Assembly (NCBI RefSeq): GCF_016735585.2
Contig: NZ_JAERSE020000004.1
Location: 496,001-560,000 of the forward strand
Reading direction: 5' to 3'
Origin: Chryseobacterium tagetis
Lineage (GTDB): Bacteria; Bacteroidota; Bacteroidia; Flavobacteriales; Weeksellaceae
DNA: 64,000 nt
Position numbers and translations under genes: made by a program. The notes below the pieces were generated by a model. The model saw only the letters and a program-made list of their open reading frames with translations, had not been told where the DNA came from and ran no database searches. Below, piece by piece: positions 16,980 through 25,161 of the stretch (position 1 is its first letter; each line of letters opens with the position of its first letter).

Positions 16980-16992
16980 AAACTACCTTTTC
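16965..16992. terminator. Hairpin shared by two convergent stop codons
   Basis: A perfect 10-bp inverted repeat (16965-16974 with 16983-16992, 8-nt loop) covers the last codons of the polymerase-like gene and the stop of the integrase gene. It can act in both directions. Neither side has a strong T run, so termination strength is uncertain. Confidence 0.5.
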
Positions 16993-18197
16993 AATTTCTT
17001 TCCAAGCTTTATCATTTGTTCACTAACTTTCTTATTCACTACTTTAGCATAATGTTCTTGAGTAATGGTAATTTTAGAATGTCCTAAAAGCTCACTTACA
17101 ATTTCTATAGGCACATCATTATATAATAAAACAGTTGTAGCAAAGGTTTTTCTTGCAATATGATGAGTAAGATTTTTTTGGATACCAATTATCTCTGCAA
17201 TTTCCTTCAAATAAGAGTTGAATTTCTGATTACTTATTTTAGGTAATATTTTAACTTCATTTCCAATTTCCTGATATTTCTCTATTATGTTAGCACTTTT
17301 AGACAGAAGAGGTATAGAGATTTCTTTTTGTGTTTTCTCTCTTATCATCTTAATCCAATAATTTCCATCAAATCCCTTAACAATATGTTTTGCTTCAAGG
17401 TTTGACATTTCATTGTATGCCAAACCTGTGTAACAACAGAAAATAAACATATCAGCCACTTGCTGTAATCTAGATTGTGAAAATTGATATTTTTCAAGTG
17501 ATTCAAGTTCCTCTGTAGTAAGATATACAACCTCTTTCTTTATCAATTTAACTCTATAAAGAATAAAGGGATCTTTATCAATTATTCCTTCTGAAATTGC
17601 TATTCTAATCATTCTTCTGAATCTTTGTATTGTTTTGTTAACAGTTGCAAGAGCTAAGTTCTTTTCAGATTTTAGGTAAAACTCATAATCTTGAATAAAC
17701 TTCAAATTCATATCCTTGAACTGATAATCATTCTTCTGGTACTGGTACTTTAAATAGTCTTTCATCAATTGCATAGCCTGTTTAAATTTCCACAGAGTTC
17801 CTATTGTATAATCTTTACCAACCAACTTCTCTAACTTATCATTATGTTCTTTAAAAACTTGAAGCACTGTTTTATTCTTTTTAGGTGCTTCTCCTTTGTA
17901 TTGTAAAAAAATATCTTCTACATCAAAAATCTTTTCATTAACCTGTAGAAATAAAAAAGCCTGATTAATTTCATTCTTAATCAGGCTTAATTGGGAATTG
18001 ATAAAAGTATTTCCTTCATTAGGTGGCTTAGCTTTCTGCTGTTTGTTATTCCAATAATTAGGTCTTATGAATAATCCTAAAGAAAACTCTTTCCTATCTT
18101 GTTGGAATGTAATCCTACATCTTATAGGGCATTTTCCTTGTTGATTTATTTTTACTTTTTGCAAAAGAAAAAGTATTGATATTTTATTGTTATTCAT
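16983..18197 (-). CDS. Tyrosine recombinase (integrase) of the element
   Basis: This site-specific recombinase of the Bacteroidota type has 404 residues from the chosen ATG at 18197. The frame is open to 18245, but MNNNKISILFLLQKV is the usual family start and the longer version would run into the repeat sites. An N-terminal arm-binding domain (about 1-90) is followed by a SAM-like core-binding domain and the catalytic domain. HIARKT supplies H346-x-x-R349, LLGHS gives His373 and EHYAKV gives the nucleophile Tyr383. The first catalytic arginine box reads CCYTGLAYNE, with Ala where many integrases have Arg, as in the IntDOT-like group. It abuts the tRNA target. Confidence 0.9.
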   Translation of the reverse strand: MNNNKISILFLLQKVKINQQGKCPIRCRITFQQDRKEFSLGLFIRPNYWNNKQQKAKPPNEGNTFINSQLSLIKNEINQAFLFLQVNEKIFDVEDIFLQYKGEAPKKNKTVLQVFKEHNDKLEKLVGKDYTIGTLWKFKQAMQLMKDYLKYQYQKNDYQFKDMNLKFIQDYEFYLKSEKNLALATVNKTIQRFRRMIRIAISEGIIDKDPFILYRVKLIKKEVVYLTTEELESLEKYQFSQSRLQQVADMFIFCCYTGLAYNEMSNLEAKHIVKGFDGNYWIKMIREKTQKEISIPLLSKSANIIEKYQEIGNEVKILPKISNQKFNSYLKEIAEIIGIQKNLTHHIARKTFATTVLLYNDVPIEIVSELLGHSKITITQEHYAKVVNKKVSEQMIKLGKKLKR

Positions 18198-18215
18198 TGA
18201 TTTATAATTTAGAAT

Positions 18216-18246
18216 ATGGTACACCAAAATAGAAAAATGGTACACC
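18216..18246. repeat. Two 10-bp direct repeats 21 bp apart upstream of the integrase
   Basis: ATGGTACACC occurs at 18216-18225 and again at 18237-18246, spaced two helical turns. They lie 19-49 bp upstream of the integrase start and about 145 bp from the crossover repeat. They fit arm-type recombinase sites or an operator controlling the integrase. A related ATGGTACTCC is at 15242-15251 inside another palindrome. Confidence 0.45.
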
Positions 18247-18352
18247 TAATAGAATGCCTTTTAGACAATCAAATTAATTTGAAAATTGATAAAATGTTGA
18301 GTATTTAAAAATTCAACTTTATAGTAAACTATTGTAAAATAGCTTTACAATA

Positions 18353-18383
18353 CAAAAAAGCACCTACATTTCTGTAAGTGCTT
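18353..18383 (-). terminator. Rho-independent terminator of the tRNA gene
   Basis: An 11-bp stem with one mismatch (18358-18368 with 18373-18383) is followed on the minus strand by a T run (18353-18358). It lies a few bases beyond the tRNA 3' end. This copy was brought in by the element and resembles the displaced copy at 719-746. Confidence 0.75.
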
Positions 18384-18388
18384 GATTC

Positions 18389-18422
18389 TAAAAGTGGTCC
18401 CACCTGGGCTCGAACCAGGGAC
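18389..18422. repeat. Right attachment site (attR) in the tRNA 3' end
   Basis: These 34 bases are identical to 755-788. They restore the T arm and acceptor strand of the tRNA gene, so the host tRNA remains functional after integration. The integrase gene starts about 190 bp to the left. Confidence 0.85.
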
Positions 18423-18468
18423 CACCTGATTATGAGTCAGGTGCTCTAACCAACTGAGCTATAGGACC
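18395..18468 (-). tRNA. tRNA with CAU anticodon (Ile2 or Met)
   Basis: Read on the minus strand, this is a 74-nt cloverleaf without encoded CCA. It has a GGTCCTA acceptor strand pairing with TGGGACC, a D arm GCTCAGTTGGTTAGAGC, an anticodon stem CCTGA/TCAGG with loop CTCATAA, and a T loop TTCGAGC. The CAU anticodon means either elongator methionine or the lysidine-modified isoleucine tRNA. The weak A-U-rich end of the acceptor and the overall form favour Ile2, but sequence alone does not settle it. It is the integration target of the element. Confidence 0.9.
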
Positions 18469-18530
18469 TCAAAACTTGGTTAAATTTTGTGTTTGCAAAA
18501 ATAGCAAAAATTCCTTCACTACAAAATTTT

Positions 18531-18929
18531 TTATTGCTTTTCTTGACACAATTCTACCAGTACTCCGTTGGTAGATTTAGGATGAAGGAACACAACTAAT
18601 TTGTTATCAGCACCTTCTTTCGGTTCTTCAGAGATAAACTGAAAGCCTTCATTTTTCAATCTTTTCACTTCATCGTAGATATTTTCTACTCCGAATGCCA
18701 AATGATGGATGCCTTCTCCTTTTTTATCTATGAATTTTGAGATTGGACTTTCCGGATTGCTGGCTTCCAAAAGCTCTATTTTACTTTCTCCGGTTTCATA
18801 GAAAGAAGTTACTACCCCTTCCCTTTCCACGGTTTCTTTTTTATAGGATTCTTTTCCCAATAATTTAGCAAAGAGCTCATCTGAAACTCCTAAAGACTTT
18901 ACGGCTATACCGATATGTTCTAGCTTCAT
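18531..18929 (-). CDS. mce: Methylmalonyl-CoA epimerase
   Basis: This 132-residue vicinal-oxygen-chelate protein fits the length of methylmalonyl-CoA epimerase, which interconverts the R and S forms in propionate/succinate metabolism in the cytosol. Two glyoxalase-like halves are visible. Metal ligands are His5 in LEHIGIAV, the Glu of SKIELLEA, His in GIHHLAFGV and the C-terminal Glu of GVLVELC. It stands alone on the minus strand between the tRNA and the divergent rbfA. Confidence 0.88.
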   Translation of the reverse strand: MKLEHIGIAVKSLGVSDELFAKLLGKESYKKETVEREGVVTSFYETGESKIELLEASNPESPISKFIDKKGEGIHHLAFGVENIYDEVKRLKNEGFQFISEEPKEGADNKLVVFLHPKSTNGVLVELCQEKQ

Positions 18930-19005
18930 AAATACTAATCAATAATTAAAATTGTAAATTTGATACTGCTTCCGAATTTCAAAGTACCAATTCAAACAAA
19001 AGTAC

Positions 19006-19013
19006 TAAATTTG
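19006..19013 (+). promoter_or_regulatory. TAAATTTG -7 promoter element of rbfA
   Basis: This matches the Bacteroidota TAnnTTTG element and ends only 8 bp before the rbfA start codon, implying a leader of a few bases or none. The same arrangement is seen in front of ruvX. Confidence 0.5.
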
Positions 19014-19021
19014 CAGAACTT

Positions 19022-19381
19022 ATGGAAAGTAACAGACAAAGAAAAGTAGCACAGATTATACAGGAAGACTTCGCAGAGCTTTTCCGCAAACAGGCTGCCA
19101 ACAGCCAGCAAAACATTTTAGTAACCGTTTCTGACGTAAAAGTAACGTCAGATTTGAGTATTGCAAAAATCTATTTAAGTATTTTCCCTCAGGAGCATCG
19201 TAATGCCGTTATGAAGGAAATAGAACTGAATAAAGCTCAGTACAGAAATTTCATCGGCCAGAAAATGGCAAAACAAGTGCGTGTAATCCCTCAACTTAAT
19301 TTTTACCTGGACACTACTCTTGATGATGTAGAAAAACTGGAAAGAGAACTAAGAGGTGAAGGCGACAATCCTGTTTTATAA
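19022..19381 (+). CDS. rbfA: Ribosome-binding factor A
   Basis: This 119-residue KH-like protein binds the 30S subunit during late 16S rRNA maturation and cold adaptation. Family features are the N-terminal NRQRKVAQIIQEDFAELFRK, the VSDVKVTSDLSIAKIYLSI strand pair, and the C-terminal VRVIPQLNFYLDTTLDDVEKL. It is followed after 6 bp by the permease gene, so the two probably share a transcript. Confidence 0.93.
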   Translation: MESNRQRKVAQIIQEDFAELFRKQAANSQQNILVTVSDVKVTSDLSIAKIYLSIFPQEHRNAVMKEIELNKAQYRNFIGQKMAKQVRVIPQLNFYLDTTLDDVEKLERELRGEGDNPVL

Positions 19382-19387
19382 ATCATT

Positions 19388-20593
19388 TTGAAGAACATTG
19401 CATTTTATATCGCATCCCGATACCTTTTAGCTAAAAAAGGGAGTACTGCCGTTACCTTTATTACATGGCTTGCCGTGGGAGCGATGACGGTAGCCGTAAC
19501 TGCAATGTTCGTCATTATATCCGTTTTTTCCGGACTGGAAGATTTCAACAAAGACCTTATTGCCAACCTGCATGCGGATCTTACGATAAAAAGCAGTTCA
19601 GGAAAGACCATTAAGAACTTACAACAGGCTGAAAGTGTTTTAAAAAAGAACAAGGACATTGCAGGTTTTTCTAAAGTTATAGAAGAGAAAGTTTACATTA
19701 ACTATAATGGCAAAGGTGACATTGCCTATTTACGGGGAGTAGATTCTGCCTATACGAGGGTAAATCCTATTGATAAAAGTATTTTCTACGGCACTTATCC
19801 GAACTTTAAATATTCTAATGAGGTGCTTATGGAGCATTCTCTTAAAAACAGACTCTCCATTCCCGTAGATTCTACTTCGGATTTCGCTACGGTTTTTATG
19901 CCTAAGCCCGGTACAGGTATTATTAATAAGGAAGAGGACATCTACAATAAAAAGAATATTTTCGTTACAGGGGTTTTTCCGGGAAATGACCAGCTTAACA
20001 ATTATATTATTGCTCCTATTGAGCTTACAGAAGAACTTTTGGATCTTCCCAAACAATCTGCCTATCAAATTGTGATTAAGCTTAAAAATCCTGAAAACGC
20101 AGATCAGGTAAAGCAAAGTCTGGTTTCACAGCTTGGCAAAACTGTTGAAGTAAAAACCAAAGAAGAGGAAAATGCTGCCTTCTGGAAAATGATAAATACT
20201 GAAAAACTATTTATCTATCTGATTTTTGCTTTGGTCATCTTTATTACCACTTTCAATCTTGCAGGAGCCATTATCATTCTTCAGCTTGATAAAAAAGAAC
20301 AGGCCCGTTCATTAATTTCTCTTGGATTTCCTTTAGCTCATTTAAGAAAAACATATTTCTATACTGGAGTTCTTATTGTAGTGTTAGGAATTATTTCCGG
20401 ATTAATTTTAGGGACTGTCTTATGCTATTTCCAGCAGTATACAGAATTCTTTAAAGCCATAGGAACATTGCCTTTCCCCATTAAGATCGTAGGGAACAAT
20501 TATATCATTGTAGCGATCACTGCTGCAGTATTTGGTATTCTTATTTCATGGTTCTTCTCAAAAATAAGCAAAGACTATATTACTAAAAGTTAA
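19388..20593 (+). CDS. LolC/LolE-like ABC transporter permease
   Basis: This 401-residue inner-membrane protein of the FtsX/MacB permease family resembles lipoprotein-releasing LolC/E. One membrane helix lies near residues 20-48, then a large periplasmic domain (about 49-270), then three helices near 275-300, 320-350 and 365-390. The N-terminal IASRYLLAKKGSTAVTFIT is characteristic. It would extract outer-membrane lipoproteins together with an ATPase encoded elsewhere. The start is TTG at 19388, with no nearby ATG giving the full first segment. It follows rbfA by 6 bp. Confidence 0.85.
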   Translation: MKNIAFYIASRYLLAKKGSTAVTFITWLAVGAMTVAVTAMFVIISVFSGLEDFNKDLIANLHADLTIKSSSGKTIKNLQQAESVLKKNKDIAGFSKVIEEKVYINYNGKGDIAYLRGVDSAYTRVNPIDKSIFYGTYPNFKYSNEVLMEHSLKNRLSIPVDSTSDFATVFMPKPGTGIINKEEDIYNKKNIFVTGVFPGNDQLNNYIIAPIELTEELLDLPKQSAYQIVIKLKNPENADQVKQSLVSQLGKTVEVKTKEEENAAFWKMINTEKLFIYLIFALVIFITTFNLAGAIIILQLDKKEQARSLISLGFPLAHLRKTYFYTGVLIVVLGIISGLILGTVLCYFQQYTEFFKAIGTLPFPIKIVGNNYIIVAITAAVFGILISWFFSKISKDYITKS

Positions 20594-20641
20594 TATATAA
20601 CACTTCATTTTTTTGTACCTTTACGCCCCCAATTTAAAAAA

Positions 20642-22423
20642 ATGAAACGAATACTATTTTCTTTGTTGTTTTCATTTGCATTTATTAATGCATTTGCGCA
20701 AATTCCGACAGGATACTACAACGGAACAACAGGACTTACAGGTGCTGCTTTGAAAAGCAAACTTAATCTGATTATTACCAATGGACACATCGACCATGGG
20801 TATGGTGGACTTTGGAGCGGTTACCAAACAACCGATCGTGATTATTATTACGAAAATGACGGAACAATCTTAGACATTTACTCAGAAAATGCGAATGGTA
20901 CAGATCCCTATACATTTACTTACGGAACGAACCAATGTGGTTCTTACAGTACGGAAGGAAACTGCTATAACAGGGAGCACGTAGTCCCTCAGAGCTTGTT
21001 CAACAGTAATTCTCCTATGGTTGCAGACATTCATTTCATCAGACCTACTGATGGAAAGGTAAACGGAATGAGATCTAACTATCCTTACGGAAAAGTAGGT
21101 TCTGCTTCTTTCACTTCTTTAAACGGATCTAAACTTGGAACTTCTATTTCTCCCGGATATTCAGGAATTGTTTTTGAACCTGTAGATGCTTTTAAAGGTG
21201 ATGTTGCAAGAATGATTCTTTATTTTGTAACCCGATACGAAACACAGCTTTCCGGATTCAGTACCGGAAATATGTTGGGAGGTTCAGCTTTCCCGGGACT
21301 TCAGACTTGGGAACTTAACCAATTATTGGCATGGAATACATTAGACCCTGTTTCTCCTGCAGAAATCGGAAGAAATAACGCTTCTTATGTATATCAGGGA
21401 AACAGAAACCCATATATTGATCACCCGGAATATGTTGATCTGATCTGGGGAACTCCGGTTGTTGACACTCAGGCTCCGACAGCTGCGACAAATTTAGTAG
21501 CGAATAACCCTACAAGTAATTCAATTTCTTTAAGCTGGACTGCTGCTACAGACAACATCGGAGTAACAGGTTATGATATTTATTTCTCAAACGGAACATT
21601 ATACTCTACTGTTACCGGAACAACTGCAACAGTACAAGGATTAACTCCTTTAACGACTTATACATTCTATATTATTGCTAAAGATGCTGCAGGAAATTCA
21701 TCTGTACAGAGCAATACTGCAACAGAAACTACTTTGGCAGGGCAACCTGGAGGAGCAAGCTGCGGAACTGAAGATTTCAGCAACATTCCGGCTGCTGCTT
21801 CAAGTTATGCTACTCAAACGTGGACGAATAACGGAATTACATGGAATGCAACTGATGCAAGAACAGATCAAACGATCACAGGAAAAGCAATTACGATAAG
21901 AGACGGTTATTTATTAAGCTCTACTCTTTCAGGAGGTATTCAAAACTTAACGGTAAAAACTCAGCTGAAATTTACAGGTTCAGATAATGCTTTAAACCTT
22001 GAAGTAAATGGTGTTCAGGTAGGGACAATTCCTTATGGTGCAACAGCAGGAACATACACGATCAACAACATCAACGTAAGCGGAAATGTTACGATTAAAC
22101 TTATCAATCCAATTTCAGGAAACAGAGTGGCAATTGATGATTTAAGCTGGACTTGCTATAACAGCAGCTTAGCGACATCAGAAACGTCAAAAGACAAAGC
22201 GTTCGGTATCTATCCTAACCCGGTTAAAAATAACGAACTGTTTGTAAAAGGTGAAAATATCAGCAAAATCTCCAAAGCAGAAATTATTGATCTTTCAGGA
22301 AAACTGATCCAGGTGATTCACAATCCTTTTAAAAACTCTAACAAAATAAACCTTAAAAACTTATCTAAAGGAGTTTATCTATTAAAAACAGATGTAAGTA
22401 TCGCTAAATTCATTGTAGAATAA
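20642..22423 (+). CDS. Secreted endonuclease I with FnIII domain and T9SS sorting tail
   Basis: This 593-residue exported nuclease begins with a signal peptide (residues 1-19, cut after FINAFAQ). An endonuclease I domain (about 20-265) has the catalytic CYNREHVVPQSLF and ADIHFIRPTDGKVNGMRS motifs. A fibronectin type III domain follows (about 275-365), then a beta-rich region and a type-A type IX secretion tail (from about 520, GIYPNPVKN). It should be an extracellular, non-specific DNase/RNase for nutrient DNA or biofilm turnover. A terminator follows at 22443. Confidence 0.9.
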   Translation: MKRILFSLLFSFAFINAFAQIPTGYYNGTTGLTGAALKSKLNLIITNGHIDHGYGGLWSGYQTTDRDYYYENDGTILDIYSENANGTDPYTFTYGTNQCGSYSTEGNCYNREHVVPQSLFNSNSPMVADIHFIRPTDGKVNGMRSNYPYGKVGSASFTSLNGSKLGTSISPGYSGIVFEPVDAFKGDVARMILYFVTRYETQLSGFSTGNMLGGSAFPGLQTWELNQLLAWNTLDPVSPAEIGRNNASYVYQGNRNPYIDHPEYVDLIWGTPVVDTQAPTAATNLVANNPTSNSISLSWTAATDNIGVTGYDIYFSNGTLYSTVTGTTATVQGLTPLTTYTFYIIAKDAAGNSSVQSNTATETTLAGQPGGASCGTEDFSNIPAAASSYATQTWTNNGITWNATDARTDQTITGKAITIRDGYLLSSTLSGGIQNLTVKTQLKFTGSDNALNLEVNGVQVGTIPYGATAGTYTINNINVSGNVTIKLINPISGNRVAIDDLSWTCYNSSLATSETSKDKAFGIYPNPVKNNELFVKGENISKISKAEIIDLSGKLIQVIHNPFKNSNKINLKNLSKGVYLLKTDVSIAKFIVE

Positions 22424-22442
22424 AAAAACAAAATTAATTTAT

Positions 22443-22471
22443 AAAAGACCGAATTTCTCGGTCTTTTTTTT
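22443..22471 (+). terminator. Rho-independent terminator after the endonuclease gene
   Basis: The stem AAAGACCGA/TCGGTCTTT with a 5-nt loop is followed by a T run. It lies 20 bp after the stop codon and is immediately succeeded by the aroE promoter element. Confidence 0.85.
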
Positions 22472-22478
22472 ATTTTTG
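22471..22478 (+). promoter_or_regulatory. Candidate -7 element of aroE
   Basis: TATTTTTG fits TAnnTTTG and ends 4 bp before the aroE ATG, adjoining the T run of the preceding terminator. If real, the aroE transcript would be essentially leaderless; a fortuitous match in T-rich sequence is also possible. Confidence 0.3.
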
Positions 22479-22482
22479 AAGT

Positions 22483-23220
22483 ATGATTTCCAATAAAAAA
22501 TTAGGCTTAATAGGACGCAATATCTCGTATTCTTTTTCAAAAAAATTCTTTGAAGATAAATTTCAGAAATTAATGCTCAAAGACTTCTCTTACAGCATTT
22601 TTGATTTAAACGAGATTCATGAGGTTGAACAGTTATTTTCCACTCCTGATCTTTTAGGATTTAATGTGACCATTCCGTACAAAGAAAAGATTATTGATTA
22701 TCTGGATGAACTTAGTGATGAAGCACAAAAAATAGGTGCTGTCAACTGTGTTTTAATTCAGGATGGTAAAAAAACAGGCTATAATACTGACGCAGTCGGA
22801 TTTGAAAAAACATTGCTTCTTCATAAAAAAACGCACCAGAATTCAGCTCTTATTTTAGGAAACGGAGGAGCCGCAAAAGCCGTAGAATATGTTCTTGGTA
22901 AACACGGAATTCCTTCTCTTACAGTATCCAGAAGTACGAAAATCAATTTCGATAATTTAGACAAAGAAACGGTTGAAAATCATCCGATCATCATTCAGTG
23001 TACACCAGTCGGAACTTTCCCTAATGTAGAAGACTGCCTGAAATTCCCTTTTGACGGGCTTTCTAAAAATCATCTGGTGATTGACTTAATTTACAATCCC
23101 AACTACACCCAATTCATCATCAATGCATCTGAAAAAGGAGCAAAAACAGTGAACGGCTATTATATGCTGGAACAACAGGCAGAAAAAGCTTGGGAAATTT
23201 GGAATTTTCAAAAAAAATAA
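22483..23220 (+). CDS. aroE: Shikimate dehydrogenase
   Basis: This 245-residue NADP-dependent enzyme reduces 3-dehydroshikimate to shikimate in aromatic amino-acid synthesis. The substrate domain has ISYSFSKKFF (the S-x-S motif), FNVTIPYKEKI with catalytic Lys, and GAVNCVLI. The Rossmann part has LILGNGGAAKAVEYVL, and NTDAVGFEKTL supplies the catalytic Asp. The C-terminal GYYMLEQQAEKAWEIW closes the fold. The length is slightly shorter than E. coli AroE, as usual in Bacteroidota. Confidence 0.93.
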   Translation: MISNKKLGLIGRNISYSFSKKFFEDKFQKLMLKDFSYSIFDLNEIHEVEQLFSTPDLLGFNVTIPYKEKIIDYLDELSDEAQKIGAVNCVLIQDGKKTGYNTDAVGFEKTLLLHKKTHQNSALILGNGGAAKAVEYVLGKHGIPSLTVSRSTKINFDNLDKETVENHPIIIQCTPVGTFPNVEDCLKFPFDGLSKNHLVIDLIYNPNYTQFIINASEKGAKTVNGYYMLEQQAEKAWEIWNFQKK

Positions 23221-23293
23221 CATAAATTAGTGTTTTAATTGGCTTTTTGCTATATTTAAAGGATATTAATGCCACTCACATAAAAGACTTGCT

Positions 23294-25102
23294 ATGACTA
23301 CAGAAAACAATCTTTCTGAAAACGAAGAAAAGAAAAATGCTCAAGAAGTATCTGAACAGAACACATCGGAAGAAACCGTTTCTTCTCATGAGCCTCCTCA
23401 TGAAGAAGATGCCGAGTCTGTAGAAGATCAGGAAGAAGAAGTTGAAATTTCTTTGGCAGACGCCTTAAAGGAAATGGAAAAAATCATCAACACACCTAAT
23501 GCTGGTGAAAACTTCAAAAAATTCAACATTTTAAAAGAAAAAGCAAGCCACTACATTCATGATGAGATAGAAGATAAAAAACATGAATATGTAGAAACAG
23601 GAAATGCTCCTGAAAATTTCAGCTACGAGCATCCTTCCCAATCTAGACTTTCTGCTTTAGTCAATATCTTCAGAGAGAAGCATGATTCTTACCAAAAAGG
23701 TCAGGAAGAAGAGCAAAAGAAAAGTCTTGACCACCGTCAGAATATCATTGAAAGACTTAAAAATCTATATACCAATTCTGAACCGGGAACCAATCTGTTT
23801 AAATCAATCCGTGAAATAAAAGAAGAATGGTCTAAAGCCGGGCAGGTTGCTAAATCTGAATTCAAAATTCTTAACAATAATTATTTCCACCATCTGAATC
23901 AGTTTTATCAGATGCTGGATTTAAATAAAGAGTTTCTTGAACAGGAATACAGCCACAATCTTGAAAAAAGACAGCACATCATAGAACGTGCAAAAGAACT
24001 GGAAAACGAACCTGTAATCCAGAAAGCACTGAACGAGCTTCAGTATCTTCACAAACTTTGGAAAGAAGAAGCTGAACCTGTTGCAGAAGAATTCCGTGAA
24101 AAAACCTGGGAAGAATTTAAAGAAATTTCCAATAAAATACACGAAAGAAAATCAGAATTATCAGCTGCCATAGAATCTGAACAAACCATTAATCTGGAAA
24201 AGAAAAATCAGATCATTGCTGAAATAAAGAAACTTTCTGAAGCTGCAGAAGCTTCTAACCATAATTACTGGCAAAATGCCATCCGAAAAGTAGAAGATCT
24301 TCGTTCTGACTTCCTGAAAACCGGAAGTGTCCCAAGAAAACTATCCAATCAAAACTGGAATGATTTCAAAACGACATTAAGAAATTTCAACACAACGAAG
24401 AATAATTACTATAAATCATTAAAAGGTTCTCAGCAGAGTCATCTGGAAGAAAAGCTTAAACTGATTCAGACTGCTAAAGACAATATGAACAATGAAGAAT
24501 GGGACATTGCTGTACCATTATTTAAGAAGCTTCAGGAAGACTGGAAGAAAATTGGCCACGTTCCAAAAAGTATGACCAATAAGATCTGGGATGAATTCCG
24601 TGATGCCTGTAATACATTCTTCAACAACTACAGAGAAAAAAGTAATACTTCTACCGATAACTGGAAAGAAAATTACAAACATAAAAAAGAACTTCTTGAA
24701 GAGCTGAAAACCGTTACAGATGAAGATGGCAGCATCGAAAAGATTGAAGCGATTAAAACCGCTTGGAATAATATAGGAAAAGTTCCAAGAGAGAAAATTT
24801 CAATCAATTCAGAGTTCAACAAAGCGTTGAGAGAAAAGTTAAAACTGAATAAGATCAACGAACTGGAACTTAAAGAAGAAGGTCTTTCCGAAAACCAGCT
24901 TACAGACAAAGCTAGAAAAATCAAGAGCCAGATCTCTGATCTTGAAGCTGAAATTGTAAAATTGGAGAACAACTTAGCATTTTTCAACAAGCCATCAAGA
25001 GAAAACCCTCTACTGAAAGATACTTTCGATACGATTGACCAGAAAAAAGCTCATTTAGAAACTTTAAGACAGAATCTTCACAGCATTATTGCCGGAGAAT
25101 AA
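23294..25102 (+). CDS. DUF349 repeat protein
   Basis: This 602-residue, highly charged protein has an acidic low-complexity N-terminus (about 1-55) followed by several DUF349 three-helix repeats. Their hallmark is a W-K-x-x-G-x-V/hydrophobic-P/A turn: EEWSKAGQVAKSEF, EDWKKIGHVPKSMT and TAWNNIGKVPREKI. The C-terminus is a coiled coil. DUF349 proteins are common in Bacteroidota and unknown in function, with links to RNA or envelope stress suggested for distant relatives. It is probably cytosolic, since no signal peptide is present. Confidence 0.85.
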   Translation: MTTENNLSENEEKKNAQEVSEQNTSEETVSSHEPPHEEDAESVEDQEEEVEISLADALKEMEKIINTPNAGENFKKFNILKEKASHYIHDEIEDKKHEYVETGNAPENFSYEHPSQSRLSALVNIFREKHDSYQKGQEEEQKKSLDHRQNIIERLKNLYTNSEPGTNLFKSIREIKEEWSKAGQVAKSEFKILNNNYFHHLNQFYQMLDLNKEFLEQEYSHNLEKRQHIIERAKELENEPVIQKALNELQYLHKLWKEEAEPVAEEFREKTWEEFKEISNKIHERKSELSAAIESEQTINLEKKNQIIAEIKKLSEAAEASNHNYWQNAIRKVEDLRSDFLKTGSVPRKLSNQNWNDFKTTLRNFNTTKNNYYKSLKGSQQSHLEEKLKLIQTAKDNMNNEEWDIAVPLFKKLQEDWKKIGHVPKSMTNKIWDEFRDACNTFFNNYREKSNTSTDNWKENYKHKKELLEELKTVTDEDGSIEKIEAIKTAWNNIGKVPREKISINSEFNKALREKLKLNKINELELKEEGLSENQLTDKARKIKSQISDLEAEIVKLENNLAFFNKPSRENPLLKDTFDTIDQKKAHLETLRQNLHSIIAGE

Positions 25103-25118
25103 ACTTATAAAAAAATCT

Positions 25119-25154
25119 AAAAAGCGGAGCCAAGCCATTTGTCTTCGCTTTTTT
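25119..25154. terminator. Terminator-like hairpin after the DUF349 gene
   Basis: AAAAAGCG (25119-25126) can pair with CGCTTTTT (from 25146) across a 19-nt loop, with a T run on the plus strand. It lies between the DUF349 stop and the ribD start and may also work in reverse. Confidence 0.45.
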
Positions 25155-25161
25155 CTTTCCT

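Larger units (their letters stand above)
755..18422. mobile_element. Integrative element in a tRNA gene, with defence cargo
   Basis: The element runs between the 34-bp repeats at 755-788 and 18389-18422, about 17.7 kb. It has an integrase beside the right end, replication-type genes (RepA-like ATPase, AAA_24 ATPase, family-A polymerase-like protein, DUF3871) and a cargo of putative defence genes. It is visibly more AT-rich than the genes to its right. No relaxase, coupling protein, mating-pair or phage structural gene is present, so transfer presumably depends on a helper. The class (mobilizable element, satellite, or integrated plasmid) is inference. Confidence 0.85.

Noticed and set aside
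755..18422. Conjugative element or prophage
   Set aside because: No relaxase, VirB4/TraG-type ATPase, capsid, terminase or tail gene could be found in any frame.
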